DNA of 64,000 bases from Vitis vinifera (Eukaryota; Streptophyta; Magnoliopsida; Vitales; Vitaceae): assembly GCF_030704535.1 (NCBI RefSeq), contig NC_081821.1:7269001-7333000 (forward strand), written 5' to 3'. Within the stretch, counting starts at the first letter, position 1; each line of letters starts with the position of its first letter. Positions 35,161 through 45,893 of the stretch are shown here, in pieces. The notes beneath the pieces were generated by a model. It made no database searches and had not been told where the DNA came from. It saw only the letters and a program-made list of their open reading frames with translations. Made by a program: the position numbers and the translations under genes.

Positions 35161-36171
35161 CTATATAGGGGCCTTCCCAATTGGCTTGAAACTTTCCTGC
35201 TCCTGTCTCTTAGCAGTGTTTTCGAAAACCTTCCTAAGGACCAACGTTCCACTTTTGAAGCTCTTGGGCCTTACCTTGCGATTGTAGTGAGCGACTGCCC
35301 TTTGTTGATAGTCGGCCATCCGGATGGATGCGGTCTCTCTTACTTCGTCTGCCCAGTCCAAATTTCTTCCTAATTCCGCATTTGCATCATCCTGCCGTCC
35401 TGCCTCGGTCCGGATAGTGGGTAACTCTATTTCTGTAGGAATGACTGCGTCTATACCGTATGCGAGGGCGAAGGAAGTGTTTCCTATCGGACGTCCGGGT
35501 GTGGTTCGATAAGCCCATAGGATGCTGGGTAGCTCCTCCACCCACTTCCTTTTGGCTTGCTCAAGCCTCTTCTTTAAGGCAGTTATTAGGGTCTTGTTTG
35601 TGGTCTCTGCTTGCCCATTGCTTTGAGGATAATGCGGTGTGGAGTATGAATTCCGGATGTTTAGTTCCGAACAGAAATTCCGGAAAGCGATGCTATCAAA
35701 CTGTGGACCGTTGTCAGCTATAATGGTTTGGGGGATTCCAAAGCGGCAGATGATGTTCTTCCATACGAACTTGGTGACATCTTTGTCTTTGATGCTAGCG
35801 TATGCTTCAGCTTCCACCCATTTATTGAAGTAATCCGTGGCGACGAGCAGGAATTTTTTCTGGGCAGCTGTGGCTGGTAGGGGTCCTACTATGTCCATGC
35901 CCCACTACGCGAAGGGCCAGGGGCCTGAAACTGGTTTCAACATCTTTGACGGCACATGCGGTATGGGGGCATGCCTTTGACACTTGTCACATTTTTTGAC
36001 ATAAGCTGCCGCATCTTTTTTCATTGTGGGCCAGTAATACCCTTGCGAATGGGCCCTGTGCGCCAGAGATCGACCTCCGGAATGGTTCCCACATACCTCC
36101 TCATGCAACTCAGCTAATACATACAGGGCCTCTGAGTGGTTTAGGCACCTGAGATAGGGACCTGTAAAGGA
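35161..36171 (-). pseudogene. integrase of gypsy element 1
   Basis: The HHCC zinc-binding region (HEEVCGNHSGGRSLAH ... CDKCQRH, 36108-35905) is cut by a TAG just before WGMDIVGPLPA. The sense codon was probably CAG. The catalytic core then follows in frame: ATDYFNKW (first Asp), IADNGPQF (second Asp) and NGQAETTNK (Glu), and ends at 35161. It would insert element cDNA into the host genome. No chromodomain is seen. A second stop separates it from the upstream RNase H part (GHLYK-stop at 36172). Confidence 0.9.
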
Positions 36172-37191
36172 CTATTTGTACAAGTGCCCCCCGATCAGGG
36201 TGAAACGGGCAGATTGTACCGGAGTCTTGTGTGCCTGCTTGGGCTCTTCGGGCAGAGTGCTTGTCCGGAGATACCTTATTATGTCTTCCGCCCACTCTTG
36301 GTCGTCTGCTTGGTTTGCCTCAATGGTATTGCAAGTGGAGGTTTCCGCGACGGAAGGGTTGGTTTGCACATGTATAGGCAATAATATGGCTTCTTTGATG
36401 GGGAGGGAAGCAGCTATGCCTGCCAGGGCGTCGGCACGTCCATTTTCAGTCCGTTTAATTTTTTCGATTGTCCATTCGGTGAACCGTTGTAAGGTGTCCC
36501 TTACTTTAGTTAGATATCGCGTCATGCGCTCATCCTTAGCTTCGTATTCCTTCTGGACGTGCCTTACCACGAGTTGGGAATCACTATAGACCCGGAGCCT
36601 GGAGACGAATAGAGCCAAGGCGAGGTCCAACTCGGATAGGATGGCCTCATACTCCGCTTCATTGTTAGAGGCGGGGAATCCCAGTTGGATAGCTTGCTCC
36701 AAATGTTCTCCTGTTGGGGATTGCAGCAGGAGCCCTACACCGGATCCTGATGACCGGGAGGCTCCATCAACCCGCAAAGTCCACCACTCCACTCCGCTTG
36801 GTTCCTTGCGCTGGGTAGATCTTCGAGAGTATTCCAACACAAAGTCAGCTATCACTTGGCCTTTCATGGATAACCTGGGTTGGAACTCGATTCCATATTC
36901 GCTCAACTCTATGGCCCATTGAAGCATTTTTCCGGTCAGGTCTGGCTTGTGCAGGATCTTGCGAAAGGGTTGGTCGGTTAGCACGACCACCGGGTGGGCT
37001 TGGAAGTAAGGGCGGAGCTTCTGGGCGGCACTTCGAAGGGCCAAGGCCATTAGCTCCATCTTTGAATACCTTGTTTCTACGTCCGCCAACGCTTTGCTGA
37101 CGTAGTAAATAGGTTTCTGCTCCTTGGGCGAGGGGCAGCGGAATAGAACAGCGCTAATTGCCCACTCCGATACAGCCAGGTACATATACAA
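36172..37191 (-). pseudogene. RNase H and second (archaeal-like) RNase H of gypsy element 1
   Basis: The first RNase H begins at the frameshift near 37190 (LAVSEWAISAVLFR, KPIYYVSKAL, RYSKMELMALAL, IADFVLEYS). A second RNase H domain follows: WTLRVDGASRSSGSGVGLLL, ASNNEAEYEAILSEL, YSDSQLVVRHVQ and ENGRADALAGIA. Such a dual RNase H is diagnostic of the Tat group of plant gypsy elements. The frame is shifted by one base relative to the RT part. Confidence 0.92.
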
Positions 37192-38381
37192 TTTTCTCTA
37201 GGGAGGAGGCTGCTTAGAATGGGCGGATGCATGAGGCAATGTTTAATTTTTTCGAAAGTGCTCTGACAGCTGTCCGTCCATCCGCTTGCTCCAGCTTTTC
37301 GTATTGCCAAGAAGAAGGGTCGCAGTTCATCAGTGAAGCAGGCTATAAAGCGTCCTAGCGCGACGAGCTTGCCTGTGAGACGCTGTAATTCCTTTTTGCT
37401 CCTGGGGGATGGTGTTTCCATGACTGCCTTAACTTGATCCGAGCTAACCTCTATCCCCCTTTGGCTGACCATAAATCCCAGGAATTTGCCAGCACTTACG
37501 CCAAAGGCGCATTTAGAAGGATCCAACTTCATGCCATATTTCCTTAAGAGGTGGAAGACTTCTTGCAAGTGGAGGGTATGTTCCTCTCTGGTTTTGCTTT
37601 TGACCACGATATCGTCAATATATACCTCCACTGTGCTGCCGACCAGAGGTTTGAAGATCTTCGTCATTAGTCTCTGATAAGTGGCGCTAGCGTTTTTGAG
37701 TCCAAACGGCATGACTTTGTAGCAATAAAGACCATATGGCGTTATGAAAGCTGTCTTTTCTTCGTCGGCCGGGGCCATGAGGATTTGGTGGTATCCGGAG
37801 AAAGCATCCAAGAAGGAGAGCATCCCTTGCCCAGCAGTGGAGTCTATAATTTGGTCTATCCGTGGCAGAGGGAAACTGTCTTTTGGGCATGCATTATTGA
37901 GGTTGGTGTAATCAACGCACACTCGCCATTTGCCTTCCTTTTTGGGTATCACTACTACATTTGCCAACCAGTCCGGATGTTCCACTTCTCTAATGAATCC
38001 GGCTTCTAGCAACTTGTCAATCTCATCCCTGATAATTTTTTGCCTGTCCGGGTGAAAACGTCTAACCCTCTGTCGGACGGGTCTTGCTGTTAGCAAGACG
38101 TTAAGCCTATGAGAGACGATGGAGGGGTGAATTCCCTTCATATCAGAATGCGCCCATGCGAAGATGTCATGGCTTTGTCGGAGGGCGTCTTGGATGTTCC
38201 GGGTCTTTTCAGGCTTCAAGAGGGAACTGATATATGTAAGGTGAGTACCTTTTTCCGAAATTTGGATCGCCTGCAAGGGATCCACTGCCGGGGGATCTTT
38301 GTCCGCAGGACTCAGTAATTGCTATTGGTCAAGTGCATGGGTGGACTCAGGGAGGGGTTTATCCTCCTGGCTAGTCCCTAC
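37077..38381 (-). pseudogene. reverse transcriptase of gypsy element 1
   Basis: RT motifs occur in order: WLANVVVIPKKEGKWRVCVD, LPRIDQIID, LSFLDAFSGYHQI, MPFGLKNASATYQRLM and the catalytic YIDDIVVKS, then LGFMVSQRGIEV. It copies element RNA into DNA. The stretch is open from 38285 down, but an in-frame TAG (near 38320) and a TAA (38382-38384) separate it from the protease, and a one-base shift near 37190 ends it prematurely. Confidence 0.94.
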
Positions 38382-39194
38382 TTATCGTGCTATCTGATAG
38401 CATTGGCGAGCGGCTAACTGGCTGCCGTATAGGTTGATTTGCCCATCCTCGGTAAGAAAGCTTACCATTTGATGGTACGTAGAGGGGATGACTTTCATGT
38501 AGTGCAGCCATGTGCGCCCCAAGATGACATTGAAGGGTGATAAATCTTGTACCACCGAAAATTGTACGTTGAGAGTGACTGGGCCAGCTTGGACCGGCAA
38601 TACAATATCTCCTAAGGAAGTAGTTGTCGCTCCGTTGAATCTGGACAAAATTCGCCCAGGGTTTTCGAGGCCTATTAGATTGCGTCCCATGTGGCTAATT
38701 ACCGATGCTTGTACAAGATCGGCCGAGCTGCCCGGGTCAACCAGGATGCGTCTCACGTCGAAGTCTCCCATCTCCAGGGACAGGATGAGGGAGTCGCGGT
38801 GCGGCTGCAATATCCGTGTGGGGTCTACTGGTGGGAAAATGATTGTCCCATCTATGGGGCGAGGGCCCCTCCCAGTTATCCCAGGCCGTATGGAGTTGAC
38901 GCGCTCACGCATCGATGTTGCCCGCAACAACCTCTGTCTCTTCCGTTTGGAGTCATATTCATCGTCCAATGGGCCTCCGTTGATATAGTTTATAATGGCT
39001 TTGGGGACGGCTGGAACCCTGGGGGTTCCAGAGTTGTGATTTCGGGAAGCGTCTCTACCTCTGGCGTCTGAGCGGAGGTATTGCTTCAAATGTCCTGCCC
39101 TTATGAGCTTTTCAACCAAATAATGGAGGCTCCTGCAGGTCTCCGTTGTGTGACCATGCTCCTTGTGGTAGACACATTTTTTACTATGATCCAT
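38382..39194 (-). pseudogene. gag C-terminus and aspartic protease of gypsy element 1
   Basis: A zinc-binding stretch CVYHKEHGHTTETC near the start is the nucleocapsid part of gag. The protease follows, with active-site ILVDPGSSADLV (Asp-Pro-Gly in place of the usual DTG/DSG) and a later FNVILGRTWLH. Its frame differs from the upstream gag part, overlapping at 39184-39194. Confidence 0.88.
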
Positions 39195-40218
39195 CTTGGA
39201 TCACAGGGAGTAGCTTCTCATAGGATATGGAAAGAGGTGTGAGGGGCGGCGGTTCCGGGCGGCTTTGTTCTTCCTGCCTTCGACTGGACGGCCTTGGCCG
39301 GTCCGGGAGTTTTACATTTCTTTCTGCACCACTTCTGGATGCCTGTCCGGCAACAAAGATTTGTTGGGTGGCTGCTCGCACGTCATTTTCGAGCATTGAG
39401 TATTTGCTCGCGCGCCGGAACAAGTCGTCTATCGTCGTAGGAGGCTTCTTAGCTAGCGATTCAAAGAATGGGGTGCCTAGACAGATGCTTCGCTTGAAGA
39501 TCTGCAGGACAACATCCATGCTGTAAGCCTCTACTTGTAACACTTTGCATAGCAGCACGTCGTTTCCTATATCCAGAGTCATGAGTTGTCGATAATGCAT
39601 GATGTGGTCGAAGGGGTCGCTGGACCCATCATACGTGGAGAATTTAGGCACAATGAATCCCCTTGGGGGGTCATAATGAACAATATGAGAGCAAAAAGGC
39701 GTGGAGAGCATGTCGTCCAGCCTTTTGCTGATGGAGCCAATGGGTGGCTCGTTTGGGAGGTTTCTCCCAGCTTGGCGTAATGCTTGGTGCGGGAAGACGT
39801 TTTGCACCATGGGAGTGACCAGAGGGTCAGGGTGCACTCCCCAGGTATTGGCTACTGGTGGGCTTGTCTTCCTAGGTTCTTGTGGGCCTAGCCTCACGCG
39901 GATCGCGTCTGACAACTGGGGTCTCTTGTCACGCTGTCTCTTTGACAAGAGACGAGTAGAGTCCGAGCTTTCCTCCTGGGGAGCTTGGTGCATAGGCGTG
40001 TGTCGCTCTTGTGGCCTAATGTTGCATGTTTCAGGGATAGATCCTACTGTCCCAGGGTATATTGACTCTAGGTCAGGCCTTGAGTTTGCTCCCTGGCCTC
40101 TTGAGCGCTGACCGCGAGGAGGCCCCGTCGATGAAGCCTGGATGCGCAACACAACGTTTTCTTCTCTCAATCTCACTGTCTCTTGGAGGAGAGCCTGCAT
40201 TTGTTGCTCGCTTGCCAA
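39184..40218 (-). pseudogene. gag of gypsy element 1, core deleted
   Basis: The start MASEQQMQALLQETVRLREE and KFSTYDGSSDPFDHIMHYRQ are typical gag. After LLCKVLQVEAYSMDVVLQIF the text jumps to FFESLAKKPPTTIDDLFRRA, so most of the central capsid-like region found in related elements (the part that contains the WF/FG...RE block) is missing. It ends out of frame with the protease part. Confidence 0.85.
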
Positions 40219-40327
40219 CTATCTTCTCTCGATGGCTTGGCGCCATTCGGAATAATCTTCTTCTCCCCTAGCAGACGAGCAGCTTCTGGAAGGTGTGGAC
40301 ATCTTTGCCGGCGACTGAATCAGCGAT

Positions 40328-40346
40328 TTCCCACAGACGGCGCCAA
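40328..40346 (-). other. primer binding site
   Basis: On the minus strand TTGGCGCCGTCTGTGGGAA directly follows the LTR end CCTCAACA. It is the expected tRNA-primer site and fixes the element's orientation. Confidence 0.85.
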
Positions 40347-41233
40347 TGTTGAGGTCTTGCGTCCCAATGGTCCATGTAGCTGCCAAGTGGACGCACGCTT
40401 TCAACCAAGATTGAGTTCTGGTTCAGTCTTCCCTGCAAAAGATGTCCGGACAGGATGTCCAGACACACCCTCCGATGATTTTGTCAGCCATGGCTCGAGA
40501 AATTAAGCTATCAGGCTTTTTCAGGGATAGTCAGCTTACCTTCCTCCTTGTGTGAAGGGCCTTTTATATAATGTCAGAAGTTCTACCTCCCTCTTTAATG
40601 GTGGGAAGACTTTTTGGCTCGTTATGATGCCTCTAGGTGGTGGCAAGGCCATCATCACCCTACGGGCGGCTGTCAAAGATCGTCCACTTAGCTGCCAAAT
40701 GGACGCACGCTTTCAACCAAGATTGAGTTCTGGTTCAGTCTTTCCTACAAAAGATGTCCGGACAGGATGTCTGGACACACCCTCCGATGATTTTGTTAGC
40801 CATGGCTCGAGAAATTAAGCTATCAGGATTTTTCAGGGATAGTCAGCTTACCTTCCTCCTTGTGTGAAGGACCTTTTATATAATGTCAGAAGCTCTGCCT
40901 CCCTCTTTAATGGTGGGAAGACTTTTTGGCTCGTTATGATGCCTCTAGGTGGTGGCAAGGCCATCATCACCCTACGGGCGGCTGTCAGAGATCATGGGAA
41001 GCGACTTGCCATCATTCCTATCCTTTCACTCTGCAGGCGGCGGAACGTGGGCTGTGGCAGGCTGTTGGAATGACGTAGCAAGGCTTGCTCACTTTAGTCA
41101 ATGATCCGGACAACATATCCAAATAGGATATGCTATCATCCGGATGTGATGTTCGCGAGTGCCGTGTGCTTCTCCCTAAGGGAGTCCGGATAGGGAAGCG
41201 CGCCACGTGTCATCAGGGGGAGGGGTCCCTACA
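40347..41233 (-). repeat. 5' LTR (element orientation), 887 bp with internal duplication
   Basis: Same ends as the other LTR. It contains a tandem duplication of 312 bp (about 40371-40682 and 40683-40994) and lacks about 55 bp near 41210, where two GCGCGCCACGTGT words appear to have recombined. The two changes together explain the size difference from the 629-bp LTR. Confidence 0.95.
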
Positions 41234-41238
41234 ACAGT

Positions 41239-42217
41239 GAGGTGTTTGTTTAAGTAGACATGCGAATGAGTCTCAAGTCAAAGATAGTGTTTAGTTTTTA
41301 ACTAAATAAAAGAAATTAAAATATTTTATTTTTTCTATTCAATTAAAAATAATGTATTGATATCAATTAATATAATTAAATAGAATTTATTAATAACAAA
41401 TTACTTTTAACTTGATAGAAAAAATCTGCTATTTAGTTATAAAAAATAAAAAAAAAACAAACCCCACTTAAAAATATCAAAGAAGATCAGGTTCGTCTAC
41501 CTTTACCGAGGTCAAGCGAAATTCTCCCTTACTTCATGCCTCTTGAAGAGTATTGGAGTCAGGTTTCTTTATGCACAAAAGGATAGATTTGGTATGCTTC
41601 TCTGAAACTTAAGTCAGATAAGAGTAATTCTAACTAATGTGTGTGAGAGAGAGAGAGAGTGAGCGTAACACTCTAGTGCTGACTCTGTTAACCTTTTCTA
41701 TAATGATGAATATACTTAGGACGGCTGGGCAATCATCTGGCACCTTTTGTTCGGACAGTCTACACGTTATATGTCAAGTTAAAAATTCTAGAATGGATTT
41801 TAGAGGAAAATATTTATGAAATGTCAAATGTTTACTGATACCATGATTTTATTTTATACTCAAATCCTTATTTTATATTTGATCTCATTTGTTTAATATC
41901 TTCATTTAAAACCTAAATTTCATGTGCTACTTGGTATTCTCAGTTACACCAGAAAAGGAACAGAACAAAAATCAAGCGGGATGTGAATTGATATCCTCAA
42001 ATCAGGATCACAATATCCAATTCTATTACAGATTCACCATAGCTGTCGAGGCAGGGCTCGATCCAAAAACCAAGAGCCTGCTTATGGAAAACCCAAAAAT
42101 GATTATATACAACCACAATACCAAACTACCAATCCATATGAAGAAGAAAAAAATATGGAGTTGCAGCAGCTTTTCTCCGTAGCTAATTTATATCGAAAGC
42201 TCAAGTGGACGTTTCTT
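41239..42217. other. intergenic between gypsy element 1 and the thioredoxin gene
   Basis: It holds an AT-rich stretch (41280-41460) and the 3' flank of the thioredoxin gene. No further gene is recognised. Confidence 0.5.
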
Positions 42218-43362
42218 TCAGACCTTCAATATCGCACTCTCTTCTTCAAGTTCCATATTGCTACCTGCTTTGCCCCAGAAACCAGACATATGAGCGCCTT
42301 TCAGGGCCGAATCCTCCATTACTTCACCCTTGGAAGATGGTAATGGTAAATTCAGAGGTATCTCACCAACTGCTGCCAACTTCAGCAGCTCAGATTCATC
42401 TAGGCCTTTTGCAGGGCCGAGACTACATCGATTGGCGCCGTGCTTTGCCAATGCATCCTTGAATTTCTTGATCTGTGTACAAGAAACATGGCTTATAAGT
42501 TTGGTCACGAAGATCCAATTATGGTTTTTTATTTTTATTTTATAGAGAATTTAGGGTGTCATACTGATTGAGACAGATTCTTACAGTTGCATTGGTGCAG
42601 CTAAAGCTGCAAACCCTGCCCTCTGCACCTCTGTAGAACCTAAAGAATGGTAGGACATGGATGTGGAGAGCGTGACACATAGTTTTGAGTTCTTCATAAT
42701 CAACTTTGAGAAAAATTGCATTTGGGTTCAATTCAGCCAGCTGACAGATCTGATTAAATAAGACTCGAATCAGATTGAAATTTTCTTAAATAATAAATGG
42801 AGATTATACGCAGCCATAGCAGTTGGTCTTGGAAGAACAGTTTTCAGAAGCAATAATACCTTGGGATGCAGAGCTTTGCAGCCTCCACAACGAGGCGAAT
42901 AGAAGTCAACAACCACCAATCTATCCCCTGCATTCAGTAAGGAATCGACGAGCTCTTGTGCAGAATGGATCTCTACCATGTTGGTTTTAAGAGTCTTCTC
43001 CCACCATCTCAGAGCTCGGCTCACGCAGATTGATGCTTGTGCCTGAAACCGAAGATTGAAAATTAGTTTTCAAGACACAAAATAAACCAAAAATAAATAA
43101 AATAACCGAACAAACAAACAAAGAGAGGCTGACTCACATGAACAGAGAATTTGTATGGGGCTTTAAAACTCCAATCTCTTAAACATTTCTGATCCGTGAT
43201 AAACACATGCTTTCCCGTAAATCTGCTACCCAGAACAAGAGATTCTTTGAACTTTAAAGACCCAAAGGAGGCACATGACTCGTGAACCCCTTTGCTTTTG
43301 GGCCTGAAAGAAGCCTCCATCATCCCAGAAATGCACAGACCAGTCTTCAATGAACAAGCCAT
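42218..43362 (-). CDS. ACHT4-like: atypical Cys/His-rich thioredoxin (ACHT type), chloroplast, 4 exons
   Basis: Minus-strand exons 43138-43362, 42860-43042, 42585-42749 and 42218-42472 are all phase 0 and give 275 aa, the usual ACHT length. Residues 1 to about 70 look like a chloroplast transit peptide. The thioredoxin fold follows with LVVVDFYSPRCGGCKALHPK; redox cysteines are Cys127 and Cys130 in CGGC instead of the classic CGPC. FLKVDYEE and LPFFRFYRGAEG, with its cis-proline, complete the fold. The C-terminal tail (KFKDALAKHG...ILKV) is typical of ACHT1-4. CGGC and length favour the ACHT4 group, which in Arabidopsis links 2-Cys peroxiredoxin to redox control in plastids. Arg precedes the first active-site Cys where Gly is usual. 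Confidence 0.93.
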
Positions 43363-44677
43363 GGCTATTCAAGAATCTAACCCTTTTTCGAGTTTACAGC
43401 ATCAAACGAGAAAACCCCAAAAAAAAAACCCACCTCTCCTTTTGGACCAAAAACCAGTTTTTTTTTAAAGTCGGAAGGGGCAGCGCTGAGGAAGGAAAAG
43501 AGAAAAATTCAAACCCTCTTCGTCAACACAAAAGAAAAAGGCCTTGAGATACCCAGAAACAAAAAACAAAGCAAAGCCCACTCGGTTTGTCAATCAAAAA
43601 CGCCGGTTGAACAAAAAAATTTGTTCTTTGTTGACTGTATGTGGCGGTTTTTAGAGAGAGAAGCTAGGCAGAAAGAGAGATCCCAAAGAGGCAAGGAAAT
43701 CCGGAGTGGTGAAGAGAAATATAAAGAGGTTGGTGGGGACTATATCCATTTGGATTTTAACTTTATCCATTAATTTTATTTTGGATAAAAAATAAAAAAT
43801 GAAACGAAATTAAAGCAGTGTCCGACTAGCTCTCAGTTTTTGAGATTTTCCATACCATCGGGAGGTGTTCTGGCAGTTGCCTTGTTTTGATCACGAAACG
43901 GCTCACAAACGAAAGCTCACTCCCCTCCTAACCATTTCAAACTTTCGATAAACCCTATTTCTATATTCATAAAATTACAAACAAGATAAGATTGCAGTCT
44001 TTACCCCCTTTTTTCAAGATAAGTTTGTTCTTAAGAGAAAATGAAGGCAAAAAAAATATTATATTCTGATGTTTATCTATTTAAAAATTAATCAATTTTT
44101 TATTATAAAATATTATAAAAAATTAAAAAATTTTACTTTAAATAAAATATTTGCTTTAAATGCAATCACTAAAAGGGTAAAGAGTGAATTTTTTTTTTAA
44201 TTCAAGTTTGTTTGTAAAGAGAAAATAAAGGGAAAAAAAATTATGTTTTGACATTTATTTATTTAAGAATTAATATTTTTTTATATGCATAAAATAAAAT
44301 ATTTACTTTTAGATGGAGGCACTAAAAGGGTTGAGACTGATTGCATTGAGTCAGCCGAGATGAAAGGAATCTTAAATTTACTATTTTGATGTGGATAAGT
44401 TCATCACAAATATTCTATCCATTTAATTCTTATTAGTTCATGTTAATAATTTGGATAAGATTAAATAATTGTGGGATATTAATAACATAATTGATTTTAT
44501 CCACCCAAATTATTTTCTTTTAGCATAATCATTTAGGTGTCTTTTTTCTTTTAATTTTTTAAATATTAAAAGTAATATATTATTTTTTTTATTTTTTAAT
44601 ACTTAATAGAAACATAATATTAAAAAACAACTAAATTTTTAGCACTATTAAAATTTATTTAATTTTAAGTTTTGTTT
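43363..44677. other. promoter of the thioredoxin gene and AT-rich intergenic DNA
   Basis: The minus-strand leader near 43640-43740 is CT-rich. From about 44040 the sequence is AT-rich. Two related blocks (about 44030-44190 and 44210-44340), each with ACTAAAAGGGT and AAATAAAATATTTACTTT-like words, suggest an old local duplication. Confidence 0.4.
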
Positions 44678-45893
44678 AAAATTAAGTAAAAAAATAAACA
44701 CCATATTAGTCTCTAATGGGAATAAATTAAACTTATTATGAAAATATCTTCCAATGTTGCATCCAATACATTTGCATTCAATGTCTTCCAACTTATGAGT
44801 GTTTGGGGATGAGTGGGTTTTCCAATACTCTTTAAAAATGGATATTACGAGTGTTTTGGGGGACAAGGAAAGAAGAAAGGGTTGGGAAAAGCAAATAAAT
44901 TAGGAACGCTTAATGTCTTGTAGTAAGTGGCAATGCGGCATGCTTTGGACTTTGGTAATGATTACATAAACGAATCTCAGCAAAATTAAGTAAAAAAATA
45001 AACACCATATTAGTCTCTAATGGGAATAAATTAAACTTATTATGAAAATATCTTCCAATGTTGCATCCAATACATTTGCATTCAATGTCTTCCAACTTAT
45101 GAGTGTTTGGGGATGAGTGGGTTTTCCAATACTCTTTAAAAATGGATATTACGAGTGTTTTGGGGGACAAGGAAAGAAGAAAGGGTTGGGAAAAGCAAAT
45201 AAATTAGGAACGCTTAATGTCTTGTAGTAAGTGGCAATGCGGCATGCTTTGGACTTTGGTAATGATTACATAAACGAATCTCAGCAAAATTAAGTAAAAA
45301 AATAAACACCATATTAGTCTCTAATGGGAATAAATTAAACTTATTATGAAAATATCTTCCAATGTTGCATCCAATACATTTGCATTCAATGTCTTCCAAC
45401 TTATGAGTGTTTGGGGATGAGTGGGTTTTCCAATACTCTTTAAAAATGGATATTACGAGTGTTTTGGGGGACAAGAAAAGAAGAAAGGGTTGGGAAAAGC
45501 AAATAAATTAGGAACGCTTAATGCCTTGTAGTAAGTGGCAATGCGGCATGCTTTGGACTTTGGTAATGATTACACAAACGAATCTCAGCAAAATTAAGTA
45601 AAAAAATAAACACCATATTAGTCTCTAATGGGAATAAATTAAACTTATTATAAAAATATCTTTCAATGTTGCATTCAATACATTTGCATTCAATGTCTTC
45701 CAACTTATGAGTGTTTGGGGATGAGTGGGTTTTCCAATACTCTTTAAAAATGGATATTACGAGTGTTTTGGGGGACAAGGAAAGAAGAATGGGTTGGGAA
45801 AAGCAAATAAATTAGGAACGCTTAATGCCTTGTAGTAAGTGGCAATGCGGCATGCTTTGGACTTTGTAATGATTACACAAACGACTCAGCATC
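44678..45893 (+). repeat. 304-bp tandem array, four copies
   Basis: Units begin AAAATTAAGTAAAAAAATAAA at 44678, 44982, 45286 and 45590, each exactly 304 bp apart. Units 1-3 are nearly identical; unit 4 has more changes and a small deletion at its end. A short open frame on the minus strand repeats with the unit but shows no family resemblance. Confidence 0.95.

Larger units (their letters stand above)
30216..41233 (-). mobile_element. complete, inactive Tat-type Ty3/gypsy retrotransposon (11.0 kb)
   Basis: The element is bounded by LTRs 30216-30844 and 40347-41233 and by a perfect target duplication ACAGT at 30211-30215 and 41234-41238. Its coding strand is minus. The primer binding site lies next to the right LTR and the polypurine tract next to the left LTR. 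Order of domains in the element is gag, protease, reverse transcriptase, RNase H, a second RNase H and integrase, followed by a long 3' region with a plus-strand gene. A second (archaeal-like) RNase H and an antisense gene downstream of integrase are characters of the plant Tat lineage. Frameshifts, stops and a gag deletion make it non-autonomous. Confidence 0.95.

Noticed and set aside
34927-35373. 148-aa plus-strand open frame after the antisense gene
   Set aside because: Its second half is the shadow of the integrase on the opposite strand, and it has no recognisable domain.
44648-45778. Repeated 72-86 aa open frame on the minus strand (MSPKTLVISIFKEY...)
   Set aside because: It repeats only because the 304-bp DNA unit repeats. 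It has no family motif, no promoter, and starts and stops at unit-internal positions.
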